Below, in pieces: positions 1 to 12,888 of a stretch of DNA of 64,000 nt (position 1 is the first letter of the stretch; every line of letters starts with the position of its first letter). The stretch is taken from positions 42,557,576 through 42,621,575 of the forward strand of contig NC_056036.1 in the NCBI RefSeq assembly GCF_004379255.2, read 5' to 3'. The position numbers and the translations under genes were made by a program. This DNA comes from Salvia splendens (taxonomy: Eukaryota > Streptophyta > Magnoliopsida > Lamiales > Lamiaceae). The notes below the pieces were generated by a model. It was not told where the DNA came from. It did not search any database and saw nothing but the letters and a program-made list of their open reading frames with translations.

Positions 1-1194
1 TGTAAAGAGTGCAGTATTATTTTGATAAATTTGGAAGGATCAATAGTTACAATAGGATAGTGTCAAAATTTAATATGGTTAGATATCAATGCAATGGAAC
101 AAAACGATATCACTTCATTTGAAGTCATAACTCTAGAAATTCATTATGGCAATTCAGAGTTTGTTCTTTCCGTTTGTATTCTTTTGAGTAGGTAGTATAA
201 TGGTAAACCTTGTCCAAATTGATTGTTTTAAAATTCACCTACAATGGTTGCCAAACTGCACCGGAAGTTAGCGGTGCAAGTTGCAACACCCCTTTTTTTC
301 ATACGATAAGAATGCTTTTAGATCCTTCGACTTTGACGTGAAATATCTAGCTCTGTTAGTGTTTTAAAAGTAAATTCTAAAAAAAATTGATATCAAGGGT
401 CAAAGTTCAAACATAATTTTGAAATGTAATTTTGAATTGTCAACTGTAGGACCAGATGTCCTCAAAGGCTTAGGACAATGAGAGGACATGAACTTTAATT
501 TACTTGAATTGAGACTATATATAGCGTTTAATTATTACAATATGTACCAGCTAAGTATGTTGAATGCTGCCTTCCTTTAATATGTAGATTTTTTTCTCAT
601 TATTGCCAACAAACTTATCCCAAAAGATTGTTTATATTGAACTGGAAATGGTCCCTTATTTTTAATACTCCCTCCGTAACATTCTAAGTAGAGCGATTCT
701 AATTCGACACTAGATTTTTTGTAGTGTTATTTTGTGAGTAAGTGGGGAGAATAAAGTAAGAGAGATGGAAAAAGTAGAGAGAGTGATGTTATATTTAGAA
801 ACGTGTAATTTAAACTAGGACATCCTAAAAACGAATGTGTATCACTTAGAGTACGACGGAGAGGGTATAAGTTTATAAACAACAACCATATCATTTATCG
901 CAGTCGCTATATATATGTCTCTCTACAAAACAACCATGTTTTTTTGTTTTGTTTTGTAGTAGTATTTCGTAATACCAACTAATTTGTTAGTATAGTATTA
1001 ACATTTTTTTATCAAATAAAGAATTGGTAAACAAACCATCTCATTGTTGGTAATTTGCAAAATAGGATTATCTTGCAAGTATTTTGTAAGTAATTAAGTT
1101 GATGAGGTGATATCTAAAAATAGAAGAACCTAAATATAATTTAGAGAAAAAAAAACCACTTGGTCTTTTCTAGTCCTCTTTTTTTGTTCTTTTA
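1..1194. other. AT-rich spacer without genes
   Basis: No coding region with plausible codon use or splice structure is visible. The stretch contains one Stowaway-like MITE (668-865, listed separately) and ends at the Harbinger derivative that starts at 1195. Confidence 0.6.
668..865. mobile_element. Stowaway-like MITE (Tc1/mariner type)
   Basis: The left end reads CTCCCTCCGT and the right end is its near inverted copy (ACGGAGAGGG), flanked on both sides by the dinucleotide TA. A 198-bp length, these ends and a TA target duplication fit the Stowaway class. There is no coding capacity. The inner arms are degenerate, so this is an old copy. Confidence 0.65.
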
Positions 1195-2220
1195 GGCCAT
1201 CCACAATAGGAATAGCCTAGCAATAGCACAGCCATAGCCCAGCCACTGCCACATCAGCAGCACTAAAAATCCTCCTACCACATCATCAAAACAAGCAAAT
1301 AGCCCAGTCATAGCCCAGCCATAGCCTAGCCATAGCCTAGCCACTAATATCCACATCACTATTAACAAATATATACAAAATGAAATAATTAACAATCACA
1401 CAATATGCGAAATTTAATTTACGAGACATATACGGGAAAAGTTTAATAATACTATTAAAATTTAAAAAAGTACAATAATTTAAAAAGTACATTAATTAAA
1501 AAAAATACAATAATAAAAAAAAGTACATAAATTTTAAAAAAAATACAATAATAAAAAGGAGTGACAATTCACTCCTCGTCTCCGTCGCTGTTGCCTCCGT
1601 CGCCACCATCGCCGTCGCCACCATCATCGCCGCCGCTGCCGCCGTCCTCCCTCCATATCGCCTCCAACTCATCCTGCAGGCTCATGAGCAAGGTTTGAAG
1701 CACGCTCTTCTCCACGGGATCCGTCGCCACCCGCCATTCGGCCATCGTCTTGATCAACTGAGCGCGCGTTTGGGCGCGAGCGAAGAATTTGAGTTTCCGG
1801 GTGGAGTGGCCAAGGGGGGATGCCGACTGGACCTCCTGGGAAGCCCCGGCGTTCCCCCTCGCCGCCTGCTGAGCGCGCTTGCGCCCAATCGGTCGAGGTC
1901 CATTTACCGTTGTTGATCTTGAACAGAAATTAAGGTAGAGAGAATACTCGTTAAAACAAGTGGTGCGAATGAAAATGACGAACAAAGCGCGTATATATAG
2001 TGTTTCGAAAAAAAAAATTTAATTTTTCGCGCTAGGCGGTGCGCTGGGCGATCCGGGCGCTGCAATAGCGCCGAACGGACCGCCCAGCGCCACGCGACCG
2101 CCCAGCGCTGCGCGGTTTCTCTCTCCAATCGCCCGCTGGGCGGTTCCAATAGATCGCCCAGCGAACCGCCCAGCGCCGGCGCTCGGCTGGGCGGTCGCTG
2201 GGCGCCTATTGTGGATGACC
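1195..2220 (-). mobile_element. PIF/Harbinger deletion derivative, family A
   Basis: The terminal inverted repeats are GGCCATCCACAATAGG on the left and, read inward, GGTCATCCACAATAGG on the right. The flanking trinucleotides are TTA and TTG, a decayed TTA target duplication. Read on the minus strand, the 5' end (2219 down to about 2030) is packed with CGCCCAGC/GCTGGGCG subterminal motifs. The 3' end (about 1200-1350) is packed with AGCC(A/T)AGCC motifs that match the right end of the transposase-bearing element at 26671-28606. The 1.0 kb body keeps the leader and the C-terminal part of the Myb-like ORF1 and has no transposase, so it could move only with help in trans. Confidence 0.8.
1569..1985 (-). 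pseudogene. Harbinger ORF1 (Myb/SANT-like partner protein) remnant
   Basis: A 138-codon open frame on the minus strand. The first ~30 codons are the element's leader read through, including the stretch also found at 26931-26990. From about residue 29 it contains RPIGRKRAQQAARG, which resembles the linker of plant Harbinger ORF1 and NAM-associated proteins. A helical segment ending near DELEAIW and an acidic Gly/Asp tail follow. The DNA-binding Myb/SANT part is missing, so this is an internally deleted remnant and unlikely to be functional. The assignment rests on family memory and on its position inside the element. Confidence 0.55.
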
Positions 2221-3223
2221 TTGTTGGTAGAAGGAAAGTGACTGCACTCAATTTTAGATGTAGTACCATAATTTATCTTCATCTATAAAATGCTACGAAT
2301 ACCAACAAATTTAATACTATCCCACTTCGTAAATAAAAATATTTTCTTGCATGTTAATCAATGCTAAATTAGTTGGTTCATCGTTTGTTGTGGTTGTATA
2401 CCTTTTTTGGGGTTGATTGACGGTCCATGCAACAATTTTCAACCTTTTACAACTAATACTCCTACATATATTATTAGAATTATGTTATTATTCTCCAATT
2501 TATTGTCTAATTCACGCTTCAAAATTCTTGATCATTGGATAATTGACATGTTGAGTGTGGTACTAAATAGAACTGGTTCAGGTAATTAACCAGAGTATGA
2601 TATATGTACATGTATGTAGTATGATATTTTGTCGAAATTGGATAAAATTACAATTTACATATCATAATCAAAAGTATCTAACTGTTTAACTAAGTGATGT
2701 AAATTAACGAGGACGTGTGCATTCTACATGGGTCCAGAAGATTGGACCTTTATTTTGTCATTTCGGTCCATCGTCATACTCAATCCCAATCAATGATTTT
2801 AAGTTTTCAGAATATAACTTAAGTTACGTTTGTGGCATTTTTTTCTTACCTTTTAATTTCAATAATGAAGATAAAATAAATTTATTGGATAGATAAGATC
2901 AAATGGACCCCTTCACTAGGAAAAAATAAATCACTGTATTTTATGATAGGGCACCAGCTTTTATATGATTATAGATTTATCATTTCATAGTATAATGAAA
3001 GTTGAACAGAATGCAATGGGTCCATTATTGTATACTTTCTAAGCAATAGTTACATTGTCATTTTCTTGCACAGAATCATATTCTCAAGTACCAATATTTG
3101 TACACAATTAAATACTCTCTCTTAAATAGGTAGACTTTATATATACTCTCTCTTTCTGCGATTATACTTCTCATTTATTTTTTTGGCTACACGGGTTTAT
3201 TAAATAAGTAGTACTAGGTAATA

Positions 3224-3421
3224 CTCTCTCCGATTAAAAATGACTCACTTTCTTTTTTAATTGATTCAACTAAGATGATTCATTATTAAAATTAGAAACA
3301 CCTTTTATCTCTATTTTATTCATTCTCTCTTACTTTACTGTCTTCACTTAACACACAAAATAAAGCTGCATAAAATCTCGTGTCACCCAAAGAAGAGGTC
3401 ATCTTTTTGGGACGGAGGGAG
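3224..3421. mobile_element. Stowaway-like MITE
   Basis: The left end CTCTCTCCG follows a TA, and the right end reads GGGACGGAGGGAG, its inverted counterpart. The right flank is TG instead of TA, so the target duplication has decayed. The element is about 198 bp and non-coding. Confidence 0.6.
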
Positions 3422-3545
3422 TGATAATTAAAGGAATATTTATCTCATTTTTTATATTAATTAAATGTGATTAGAAGGAATAATGAAACTTAGGTTTTAT
3501 TATTTTATTACACTTAATAGTAAAACTGAAATGAGATAAATAATA

Positions 3546-3767
3546 CTCCATCTGTCCCCAAAGAATATGCACTTTGGGTTCGGCACAGGTTTTAACGTAA
3601 AATTGGTGAAGTAAGAGAGATGTAGAGAGAAAATGTAATTAAAGTATTGTTAGTGGAGAATGAGTCCCACCTCATTAGAGAAAAAAACTTATCAAAATTA
3701 GAAAGTGCATATTCTTGTGGGACGAACTAAAAATGAAAGAGTGCATATTCTTATGGGACGGAGAGAG
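3546..3767. mobile_element. Stowaway-like MITE
   Basis: The left end is CTCCATCTGTCCCCAAAG and the right end TGGGACGGAGAGAG, flanked by TA on both sides (3544-3545 and 3768-3769). The word AAGAATATGCAC recurs in inverted form twice near the right end (about 3703-3714 and 3740-3751), so the right arm looks partly duplicated. It lies 124 bp downstream of the previous MITE. Confidence 0.7.
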
Positions 3768-6152
3768 TAATAATTGATAAACCAAAATGACAAAAATGAG
3801 ATGTATAATCATGGGCGTAGAGAGTAATATATTATAAACTTCAATATGAATGTTATGATCATTTTTTTAATTATACTTTATAAATGCTTGTCTTCAAAAT
3901 ATGTACTTTCAATATTGTCCCACTTTATTTGAAGCGCTTTTTGGGTAAGTGATTTTAAAAATTATTTTGAGGAAATTAAATAGAGAGAAATATGAATAAA
4001 TTAGATAAATGAATAGAAAATAAAATAGATAGTTCATGATATAATAAAATAAAAGAGATTACTATTTGTCATATAGAGAAATGACTCGAAGTAGTTTGAA
4101 ACAAACGTGAAATTGATTACTTGAGTGAAAACATATTTATCTTAAGAAGATTCTTTTATTTAAATTAATGTTGATATTCTTCATTCGGGATTAATAATAG
4201 CTATACATAGTATTTTAGTTAATTCATCATAATTAATATCGTCATTATTGAGATTGGTTGGCTCATACATTAATACTTATTTCTCAATCGTCATTATGCA
4301 ATGATTGCACTGCAGCAGCCTAATCCACTAGATTATACATCCTCAATATGTATTAAAGTATTTTGACATTTTTCTAAAACAATAATTGATTATAATTAAT
4401 ACAGTATTGTAGAGTCCCATGCAACATATAAATATGATTGCATGTTTCGTCACGTATACAATTAATTATATTATAATTATGGACTGTATTTAGACATTAT
4501 TGCACATATACATACGTAACATATCCTACTTTCTTTCTTCTTTTTTTTAAGAACAATATTCATTTCCCGATTATTATGTGGTTGTTACCCATTTTTTTAA
4601 TCAACAATAATTTCTCATTTAGTTCATTATACTTATATATGGAGGGTATTTAGACTTTATTGCACCTATGCATTTTCATATCCACTTTAATTTTTTAGTA
4701 AATTAATAATAATTCTTCATTTATTTCGTGACAGTCGTAATCCTCAATTTACTGATTGAAAGAGAAATTTTTTGTCGACTGCAATCTGTATCCTACTTAA
4801 TACATGCAAACATCTTTTTTTCTTTATACATGACAACAAATTTGGGATATTTTTTGCTAAGAAAAATTCTGACTAATATATCCAAATAATGGTCACATGT
4901 ATATATTATTTTTCTGTCTCATTCTTATCAGTTAGATTAGAACACTTGTTTTTGGGTATTATGTACAGTAGAATACCAGAATCAGTAGATAACGATGAGT
5001 GAGTTTATCGTGTGATGCACACACCAAATATTTTTTTATAGCAATAGACACTTTTTAAGTCTGAAAAAAAAAAAAAAAATACTATCACTATAGATATTTG
5101 AAAACTGAAAATATCACCGTGAGTCCTTTTTTTCTCTCCCTATTTTCCCTTAAATATTAAAGGCTATCTTTAGTATTCTCTAATCATTTTAAGTTAAAAA
5201 GATTATAAAAGATTTGGTTTTTAATTAAGAATAAATAAACACAATTTATTCTATAATTAACTATTTTATAATTCTAGAATTTATTTAAGTATTAAAGCAC
5301 TTTAAAATTTTAATGATATTATTTCGAAATAATTGAATACTTATTTTATTAAAGAAAGTAGTATAATTTTAGTTATATTTCAATTAATTTGAAATTTATG
5401 CACTTATATACAAAATAAATATAGTTATATTATAACTAATATATCGTAATTAAAAAAAGCTGTTACTGTAATTAATTTATTGCAAATTAATCTAATATCA
5501 ATATGTCTTTTAGTACTACTACTTTGGAGTTTGGATCATGTACAATTAACTATAAAAAAGATAAATCGTCTGAAATATTTAATTATGAGATAAATGATGA
5601 ATGCAGCATATATAGTCATCCATCCATATAACAGTGTATGTGACTGTGTCACTTTGCATCAACTTCTTTAAAAACTCACACCAAATCAAGATTCAATTTT
5701 ATTATATTTATTGTTGTTGTTGTGGTAGTTGTTATTATTATTCCATTTCTCATGTTAAAAAAGGTACCTGCGCTTAATTTGTTCATTAATCGACCCTTTT
5801 AGAAATTGAATTTGAAAAGTACAATAAAATCATCTGGATTGTTAATGTCATCAAAGAATACCATATTGGTAAAACGTTAATTGCGACTAGGATATATTTT
5901 TGTTTGTGCTTGGAAACTTTCAAAATTTCAAATATAAATCGACTTCTATAAATAGATTTATTGGGTGGTTAGTCATTTTCCACGAGGTCTTATAAATAAG
6001 ATTGAGGGAAAATATAGGTGAAGTTAAGCATTAGTTTTCGTAATCTTTATTCTTATATAGGACGACAGTTATTGGTCAAATAATAAACTTTTACTCTAAT
6101 TAATCTTTTTTGTATAGTACTACTACCAATATATTATCAATGATGATCTTCC

Positions 6153-6156
<4 letters not shown>

Positions 6157-6183
<27 letters not shown>
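6157..6183. repeat. TA dinucleotide microsatellite
   Basis: An uninterrupted TA run of about 13 units. The short text around it (AATATT/ATGATCTTCCATTTAT) is repeated on either side, so a small local duplication may be involved. Confidence 0.8.
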
Positions 6184-7055
6184 CCAATATTCAGTGATGA
6201 TCTTCCATTTATGTATATACGAACAAGAGCATATTTTAGTTGGTCAGAAAGCTCTAATTACATAAACGGTTTATGTACTAAGTACTTTCAGTCCACTTTT
6301 GTTAAATTTAATAAGTGTTTCTTATATTCCATTAACTCAATTTATCATAAAACTCATTTTATTATTTTTCACTGACATTTTTTATATTTTTTATATTTCA
6401 CTGACAAAGGAATTACTTTGCTGTTGACCAATTTTAGCCACTATCATTTCTTTTATATAAAAAAGTACTTAATCATTTGTTTACAAAAATAAGTGGAGAA
6501 TTAGCTTAATGATTTAATGTGTAGACAAAAATGGTTCAAACGTCCACATAAGAGTTTCTTCGCGTTGACGTAAAAACAAGGAAGAGAGTGTCGGTAGTGA
6601 GACACGGAGTGGAGATAGCAATCCTGCCTAACGAGAATATATATACTCTCCAATAACATAATTATAATGAAAAATATTCCTTTTCACTTACACCGGAGGC
6701 GCACTGTAGCATAGAACTCCGCGCTAATCTAATCTGTACAGATCCACCTGCATCTGCGCAAGTTAGCCACCACCACCCCCTAAAATCACCATATCTTCCT
6801 TTTTCGCCTCTTTCTTCCACCTCTGCTGCAAAGTACATAAAATTGCAGCAATTTCAACAGTAATTGTGAATGTGATTGCTGCTGCTTCATAATAATTGAG
6901 TTGTGTGCTACCTTCTTCTACAATTTTTTATATTTATAATCTACAATATTTCTCCACAGTACCTAATTCTTCCTCTCCTTTCCTTTAAATAAAGAACTTG
7001 AATTCAGAAACCAAGTTTGTTTGTCCATTTGCGTTGAATTTAGCTTTAGATCTGT

Positions 7056-7142
7056 TAGAGAGAGAGAGAGAGAGAAATGGTGGTGCATTACATAGTCTCT
7101 TTTTTGCTTCTCTTTTAACAAAGGAGAGAGAGAGAGAGAGAA
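7056..7142. repeat. Two GA microsatellites in the MAP65 5' leader
   Basis: Two GA runs, about 7056-7076 and 7124-7142, sit 95-180 bp upstream of the MAP65 start codon. GA/CT tracts are common in plant 5' leaders and may bind BPC-type GAGA factors; that role is an inference here. Confidence 0.7.
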
Positions 7143-7235
7143 GAGGTTGGAAGGTGCTGCCCTTTCTTCATAAAGTGTAAAGGTGAAGCCTTTAAGCATT
7201 TTCTGGAAAGCCCCTTTTGGATTAAGCTGTGAAAA

Positions 7236-10200
7236 ATGATGACTGCTGCATTTGGGAGTAATTCCATCAGTTTCCACACAAGCAATACTTGCAATACTCT
7301 GCTGAAAGAACTTCAGGTTTCTATCTTTTTTTCTCACACACACACTTTTTATTTGGTTAGTGTAGAGTAGGTTTTAATGATGTTGTTTGGGGGAGAAAGG
7401 GTTCTTGTCATGATGTTTCTATGATTTCTGTTGAACTTTCTTAATTTTGATTTTTTTTTGCCTTTTTGATAAAATTTATAGGATAAGGGTTTATTACTTC
7501 ATCAATTTCTCACAGTTCCTTGTTTTCCCTTGGAATTGTTATCTTGGTTTTTTTAACTATTCAGTAGAAGAAAGATTAATTTTTAAGATAATTTCTCTGT
7601 TAAAGTTTATGATTTGTAAATTATGTTATGATAGGGTAAAAACTGGAGTTCTTTGCACTGTTGGTTGCAAATCATGTCTAATCTGCTTGTGTAACTTTTG
7701 ATTTTTTTTTCATTCTGACAAGTTTATAGGATAAGGGAGGAAATTTATTAGAGTATGTACTATCATACTATTATAAATATGTAATTTATTATTACTTCAT
7801 TAATTTCTCACAATTCCTTCTTCCCTTGCAAGTGTTATCTTAAAACTTTTCCTATCAGTAAGACTCTATTTTGTTTTTTTATGAAGAAGCCAAAACATTG
7901 GTTTTAATCTGAAGAAAGATTAATTTTTATAATAGTTTATCTGTTAAAGTTTACATATTGTTAATTATATGATGGTATGGGCAAAAATGGAATTTCTTTA
8001 CATTGTTGATAGCAAATCATGTCTAAACTGCTTGTGTGTATAACCCGAGTTTTTCTAATGAAAATGAAAAGATGAATTTCATATTTTCTTGTTTGAATAT
8101 CACAATTTTCTAGTTTCTTTGGGTAAGACGGTTGATAAGGGAGTGTAATTTACTTGGTGGTTTTGTAACTGTTGTGATTACCAGCAATTATGGACTGAAA
8201 TTGGGGAGACTCAAGCGGATAAAGACCGCATGTTAATGGAGCTCGAGAGAGAGTGTTTGGAGATCTACAGAAGAAAGGTTGATGAGGCCGCAAATGACAA
8301 GGCACGCCTTCATCAGTCTATTGCTTCCATGGAAGCTGAGGTTGCAATGCTTATTGCAACTCTTGGAGAAATCAACATAAATTCGCAGGTAATGAAGCAT
8401 CTTTAACACTTGAGACAACTAGCACTTCCATTTTGTGTGATTTGTAGAATGTGTTGTGCAAGAATGTTTGTGACTGAAATGAGACTATGCTCTCGATTCC
8501 CGTCTAATGGTATGTTAAGGATAATTGAATCTTAGATTGAGCTGGTAAAACAACATAAAACAATATAAATCAAAGATTTTCAGAGCTTTACTGGTTTTAA
8601 CCTATTACACACAAATTCACTCCAGCCCAAAACCTCGGTCCTCGATTGCTGAATATTGTTGTGACTGGCCAGTAGTTTTTTATGGTGTATTGGTTATTTT
8701 AGAGTTAACAACTTCATCGTTCTGTTCTGGTTATACATCTCTGTCTTATCTTAAACTATATTAATATTAACTCGATTTCACTTATAGATATTTGATTGGT
8801 TGTATAATATTGCTTGGCTGATATTTTGCGAACCAACAGGTGCATTCTGACAAGAAAGCGAAATCTTTGAAAGGGCAGCTAGCCTCAGTCAGACCATTAG
8901 TGGAAGATCTAAAACTTAAGAAGGAGGAAAGAATGAAGCAATTTGCAGATATTAAGTCACAAATCGAGAAGATTAGTGGCGAGATTTCTGGTTATGGCAG
9001 TACTTCCGGTTCTATGACCGCCTTGACTCTGGAAGAACAAGACTTATCAGTGAGAAAACTCACCGAACATCAATCTAAACTGCGTGGTCTTCAGAAAGAG
9101 AAGGTTCGTGAAGTAGTGTGTTAAACATTAAAAAATTATCTTCTATATTTCTGCATCCTTCGTTCCAGTCTTTATATTGAACTACAGCGTAGAAACTTTT
9201 TTAAAGCCTTATTATTTAATTTGGAAGTGCGTTTACTCACAATTTTAACGACTGCTTTCACTTAAGGATACTGTAGAAGTCTCCTCGACTATGGTTCTAA
9301 AACTACTCTTCTTCTTGGCAGTCTGAGCGCCTCCAGAAAGTGATGGATTATGTGAACGAAGTGCATACTTTGTGCGGTGTCCTTAGTATAGATTTCGGCC
9401 AAACTGTGAGTGATATCCACCCAAGCTTGCAAGGATCAAGTGTGGGGCTTGTCACGAATATCAGTGACAGCACCTTGGAGGGGCTTGATCAGGCTGTCCT
9501 TAAGTTAAAAACCGAGAAAAAGTTCCGGTTTCAAAAGGTATTTGAACTCTGGTAATCTTTTGTTCAAATGTTTTGCTTTCTTGCTAATTTAAGAACTATC
9601 GTTGCTGCAGTTGAAAGATGTCGCCGGGTCTCTCTTTGAACTATGGAACTTGATGGATACATCGAAAGAAGACAAGGCTAGCTTCCTTAGAATTACTTCA
9701 GTCCTTGGTTTGTCTGAATCAGAAATTGTGCAACCAGGTGCTCTTTCACCGGAGACAGTTCAGCAGGTAAGGGAGCAGTATGAATTTGCACAGCTTTGCG
9801 GCTTCTTTCCAGTAACGTGAGTTGATTGTTTGTAATGTCGTCTCGGACAGGTATCAGCAGAGGTTGAGAGGCTCACGAAACTAAAAACGAGTAGGCTGAA
9901 GGAACTTGTGATGAAGAAGAGGTCGGAGTTGGAAGATCTGTGCTGTAAAATTCATATTCAACCGGATCAAAGCACAGCTGCTGAGAAAACCAGTGCTTTG
10001 ATTGATTCGGGTGATTAATCTGTTTCAATAAATACTTCCTCTCTCTCTGTGTCTTCAGTCTTGTTGATTCTTAGTGAAGTTAATCGTTTGAACTCGATCA
10101 TACTGCAGGCTTGGTGGATCCCTGTGAGCTCTTAGCTAACATCGAGGCACAAATATGTAAAGTCAAAGACGAAGCTTTTAACCGCAAAGAAATAATGGAA

Positions 10201-11288
10201 AGGATAGACCGGTGGCTTTCTGCGTGTGACGAGGAAAAGTGGCTTGACGATTATAACCTTGTAAGCTACCTTATCATGTGCAGGATATGCAAATCAGATA
10301 TCAGAATTCCGTCACCTGCAATTTATGATTTCTCTTTTATTGATCGATCATCCAGGATCACAATCGTTACAGTGCTGTAAGAGGTGCGCATATAAACCTT
10401 AAACGTGCAGAGCGAGCCAGGATCATGATAAATAAGATTCCAGGTACTTTTTTGGATTCGTTGACGATATCTCTCCTTATCGGAGTTGTTCGTGTTTCTG
10501 AGGTTAACGAGATGAAATTTGCAGCTATGGTTGATAATCTAATTAGCAAAACTCTTTCATGGGAGGAGGAGAAACAGAAACTGTTTCTTTATGATGGAGT
10601 AAGTGATTTAAAAACTTTCAATGTGTTTTGATGTTTTTGACTACTTTGTTAATTGCATTCTGCATGTCGTGTGTAGGTACGTTTGGTGTCGATTCTGGAG
10701 GACTACAAACAAGCCAGACGTCTCAAGGAAGAGGAGAAGAAGCGAGCTCGGGTAATTCAAATTAGATTTTCTTGGAGAAAATTCTTTGTTGATAAATAGT
10801 TAAGAAGTAAAGGAATAGCCTTTCTTGAAAAAAATCAAATCTTGTGGAAATCAGAGTAAAAAACTCGCCTTACGTTTACGAGGAAAAGCATCGAGAGACT
10901 ATTTTTGATGGTTCTCATGTTCTATTGTTGTTTCTACCTTTCCTAAATTTAGGATCACAAGAAACTGCAAGATGTGCTCCTTACCGAGAAAGAATCTATG
11001 TACGGGTCTAAGCCAAGTCCGAGGAGAAGCAACAGCTTCAGGAATCAAAACGGATATCGAGCATATGGGAATGGATCAGTGACACCCTCGCCCCGTCGTA
11101 ACTCCCTAGGCGCAGCCACTCCCGAGCTCCTCACGCCACGTTCATATTCAGGCCGCCACAACGGCTACTTCAAGGAAATGAGAAGGCTCTCCACTGCTCC
11201 TCTGAACTTCGTCGCTATACCAAAAGAAGACACCATGTCGTTTTCCTCGATCGGTGGCTCGGAGCCCGAGTCCCCTCCTCAAGTCTGA
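7236..11288 (+). CDS. MAP65: 65-kDa microtubule-associated protein (MAP65/Ase1/PRC1 family)
   Basis: Eleven coding exons: 7236-7316, 8185-8388, 8840-9103, 9322-9537, 9611-9766, 9851-10010, 10109-10260, 10356-10443, 10525-10598, 10677-10751, 10953-11288. All introns are GT-AG, all phases agree, and they encode about 601 residues. MAP65 proteins cross-link antiparallel microtubules in the phragmoplast, spindle midzone and cortical arrays. The N-terminal LLKELQQLWTEIGE and the ECLEIYRRKVDEA segment are family hallmarks. Long coiled coils fill the first ~300 residues. The conserved microtubule-binding region is in exons 7-9 (RWLSACDEEKWLDDYN, then AHINLKRAERARIMINKIP). The Ser/Arg-rich tail (SPRRSNS, SPRRNS, MRRLSTAP) is the type regulated by CDK/MAPK phosphorylation. 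From memory it is closest to the MAP65-6/7 subgroup. The start is the first of two adjacent ATGs. Confidence 0.93.
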
Positions 11289-12888
11289 AGTAAGTTTATT
11301 CATTAAGTAGAGAAGCATACTATCACTATCTACAAGGTTTTGGATCATCTTCATTACTATTCATTCTCTGTAGTTCTTGAGAAGTATCGGCTCGTGCTGA
11401 GAGGAATCGATAGGGGCTTGTGAATATAGGGTGATGTACACTATGGTGACCGAGGGCCGCGTCTTAGCAGGACGAGACGAACGCGTCCGCGTGTATTTAA
11501 CTTGCTTCTGGCTGATTTATGGAAGTATGTATGAGGTGTTTGAAGAGATGGGATGCTAAGTATAGAGGTGTTTATTCATAGCTAATTGGAAATAGTGTTG
11601 TTGAATTAGGAGATGTTATGTATGTATATAGAGAGGCTTGCTGTTGTTGTTGGGATTTGACTTAGCTTCCCTCCTTTGCTTGTTGCAGTTTCAGAGAGAG
11701 ATTTTTAAGATATTTGCATTTTGGATTATTGGCAGTGATCATCAAAATACCCGAAAAAACAAATATCTGATGTGAACTAAATTATAACTTCATATTTGGT
11801 TTGGTTCGATTCAAATTTGACAAAATTTGGTTTTTTAGTTCAAGTATATAAGAATTTGAAAAAAAATAGTAACGAAATTTACTTTTATCAGTATATAATT
11901 ATTAATTTTACCTAAAACAAATCCTAGTATAAATATATGTATATATTTTAAGTTTAAATACAGAGTAAAAATTATAAGTATAGATACTCCCTCCGTCCAC
12001 CATTAAGAGTCTCATTCTTTGGCGGCACGTATTTTAAGAAATGTTAAGAAAAATGATCGATGTGTGAAAAAGAGTTAATGGAATATGAATCTCACTTATG
12101 TATAAATATATGTATACATTTTAAGAAATGTTAGTGAAATGAGTTAGTGGAATGTGAGACTCTATTACCATTTATGGTAAAAGTGAACCGGGACTTCTAT
12201 TCGCAGACGGATTAAAATGAAAAAACGGGACTCATATTCGCGGACGGAGGGAGTAGTATTTTATATCTAAATATTAAAAGTTAGTATGTTTAAAAATAAT
12301 ATAACAGTTATTAATAAAATTATAAGTTTTTATATAAAAATATATAAATCCTGTATTAACGTTAATTGGTCCTTCATAAATAAATTATATGCGCTTGAAA
12401 TTAGACATGATATAATATTTAATATTGGAAAATTCTTATATAGTTTTGAATTTTCGGTTCTTTTTCAACTTTTTTATTTTTTTTATGTAATTTCAATTTT
12501 TTGGTATGCTTTTTTATAGTAGTTCGGATTTTATTTTTCAGTCGATTTGATTCAGTTTTAAATTAAAAAAAAATTGGTTTATTCGGTTCTATTTGAGCAA
12601 AAAAACGTACAAAAAATCAAATATTGAAAGTATAGGTGTGTGACCTATTCTAAAATAGTGTAGGATTCAGAAGCATCATTTGAGTTCAACAAAACTAAAG
12701 AAATGAATGTCGAATCCACCTTTATGAGGTCTCATATTATTACCCATAGTTCGAAGTGCAAATTCCTTATTGAGTTTCTCACTCAAAAAATATCAAACTT
12801 TTACATTATTCAGAGAGAACAAGACACAAGAATATAAGACTATTGGTACAAGGGCGACAAAGTCGATGAAATCGCAACTAATCCTTCG
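11289..12888. other. MAP65 3' region and convergent spacer
   Basis: About 360 bp after the MAP65 stop look like its 3' UTR (GT-rich up to roughly 11650). A Stowaway MITE lies at 11987-12253. The rest is AT-rich and non-coding, and the last part is probably the BOLA4 3' UTR on the opposite strand. MAP65 and BOLA4 are convergent. Confidence 0.5.
11987..12253. mobile_element. Stowaway-like MITE
   Basis: The left end CTCCCTCCGTCC and right end GGACGGAGGGAG are perfect inverted repeats, flanked by TA on both sides (11985-11986, 12254-12255). The element is 267 bp and non-coding. It is the best-preserved Stowaway copy in the window. Confidence 0.85.

Larger units (their letters stand above)
2221..6600. 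other. AT-rich spacer upstream of MAP65
   Basis: More than 4 kb with no supportable gene. Two Stowaway-like MITEs lie at 3224-3421 and 3546-3767 (listed separately), and a TA microsatellite lies at about 6157-6183. The last few hundred bases are probably the MAP65 promoter. Nothing else was recognised. Confidence 0.6.

Noticed and set aside
6963..7343. 126-codon minus-strand frame over the MAP65 leader and first exon
   Set aside because: It is antisense to a clear exon and rich in Leu/Ser because of the GA microsatellites.
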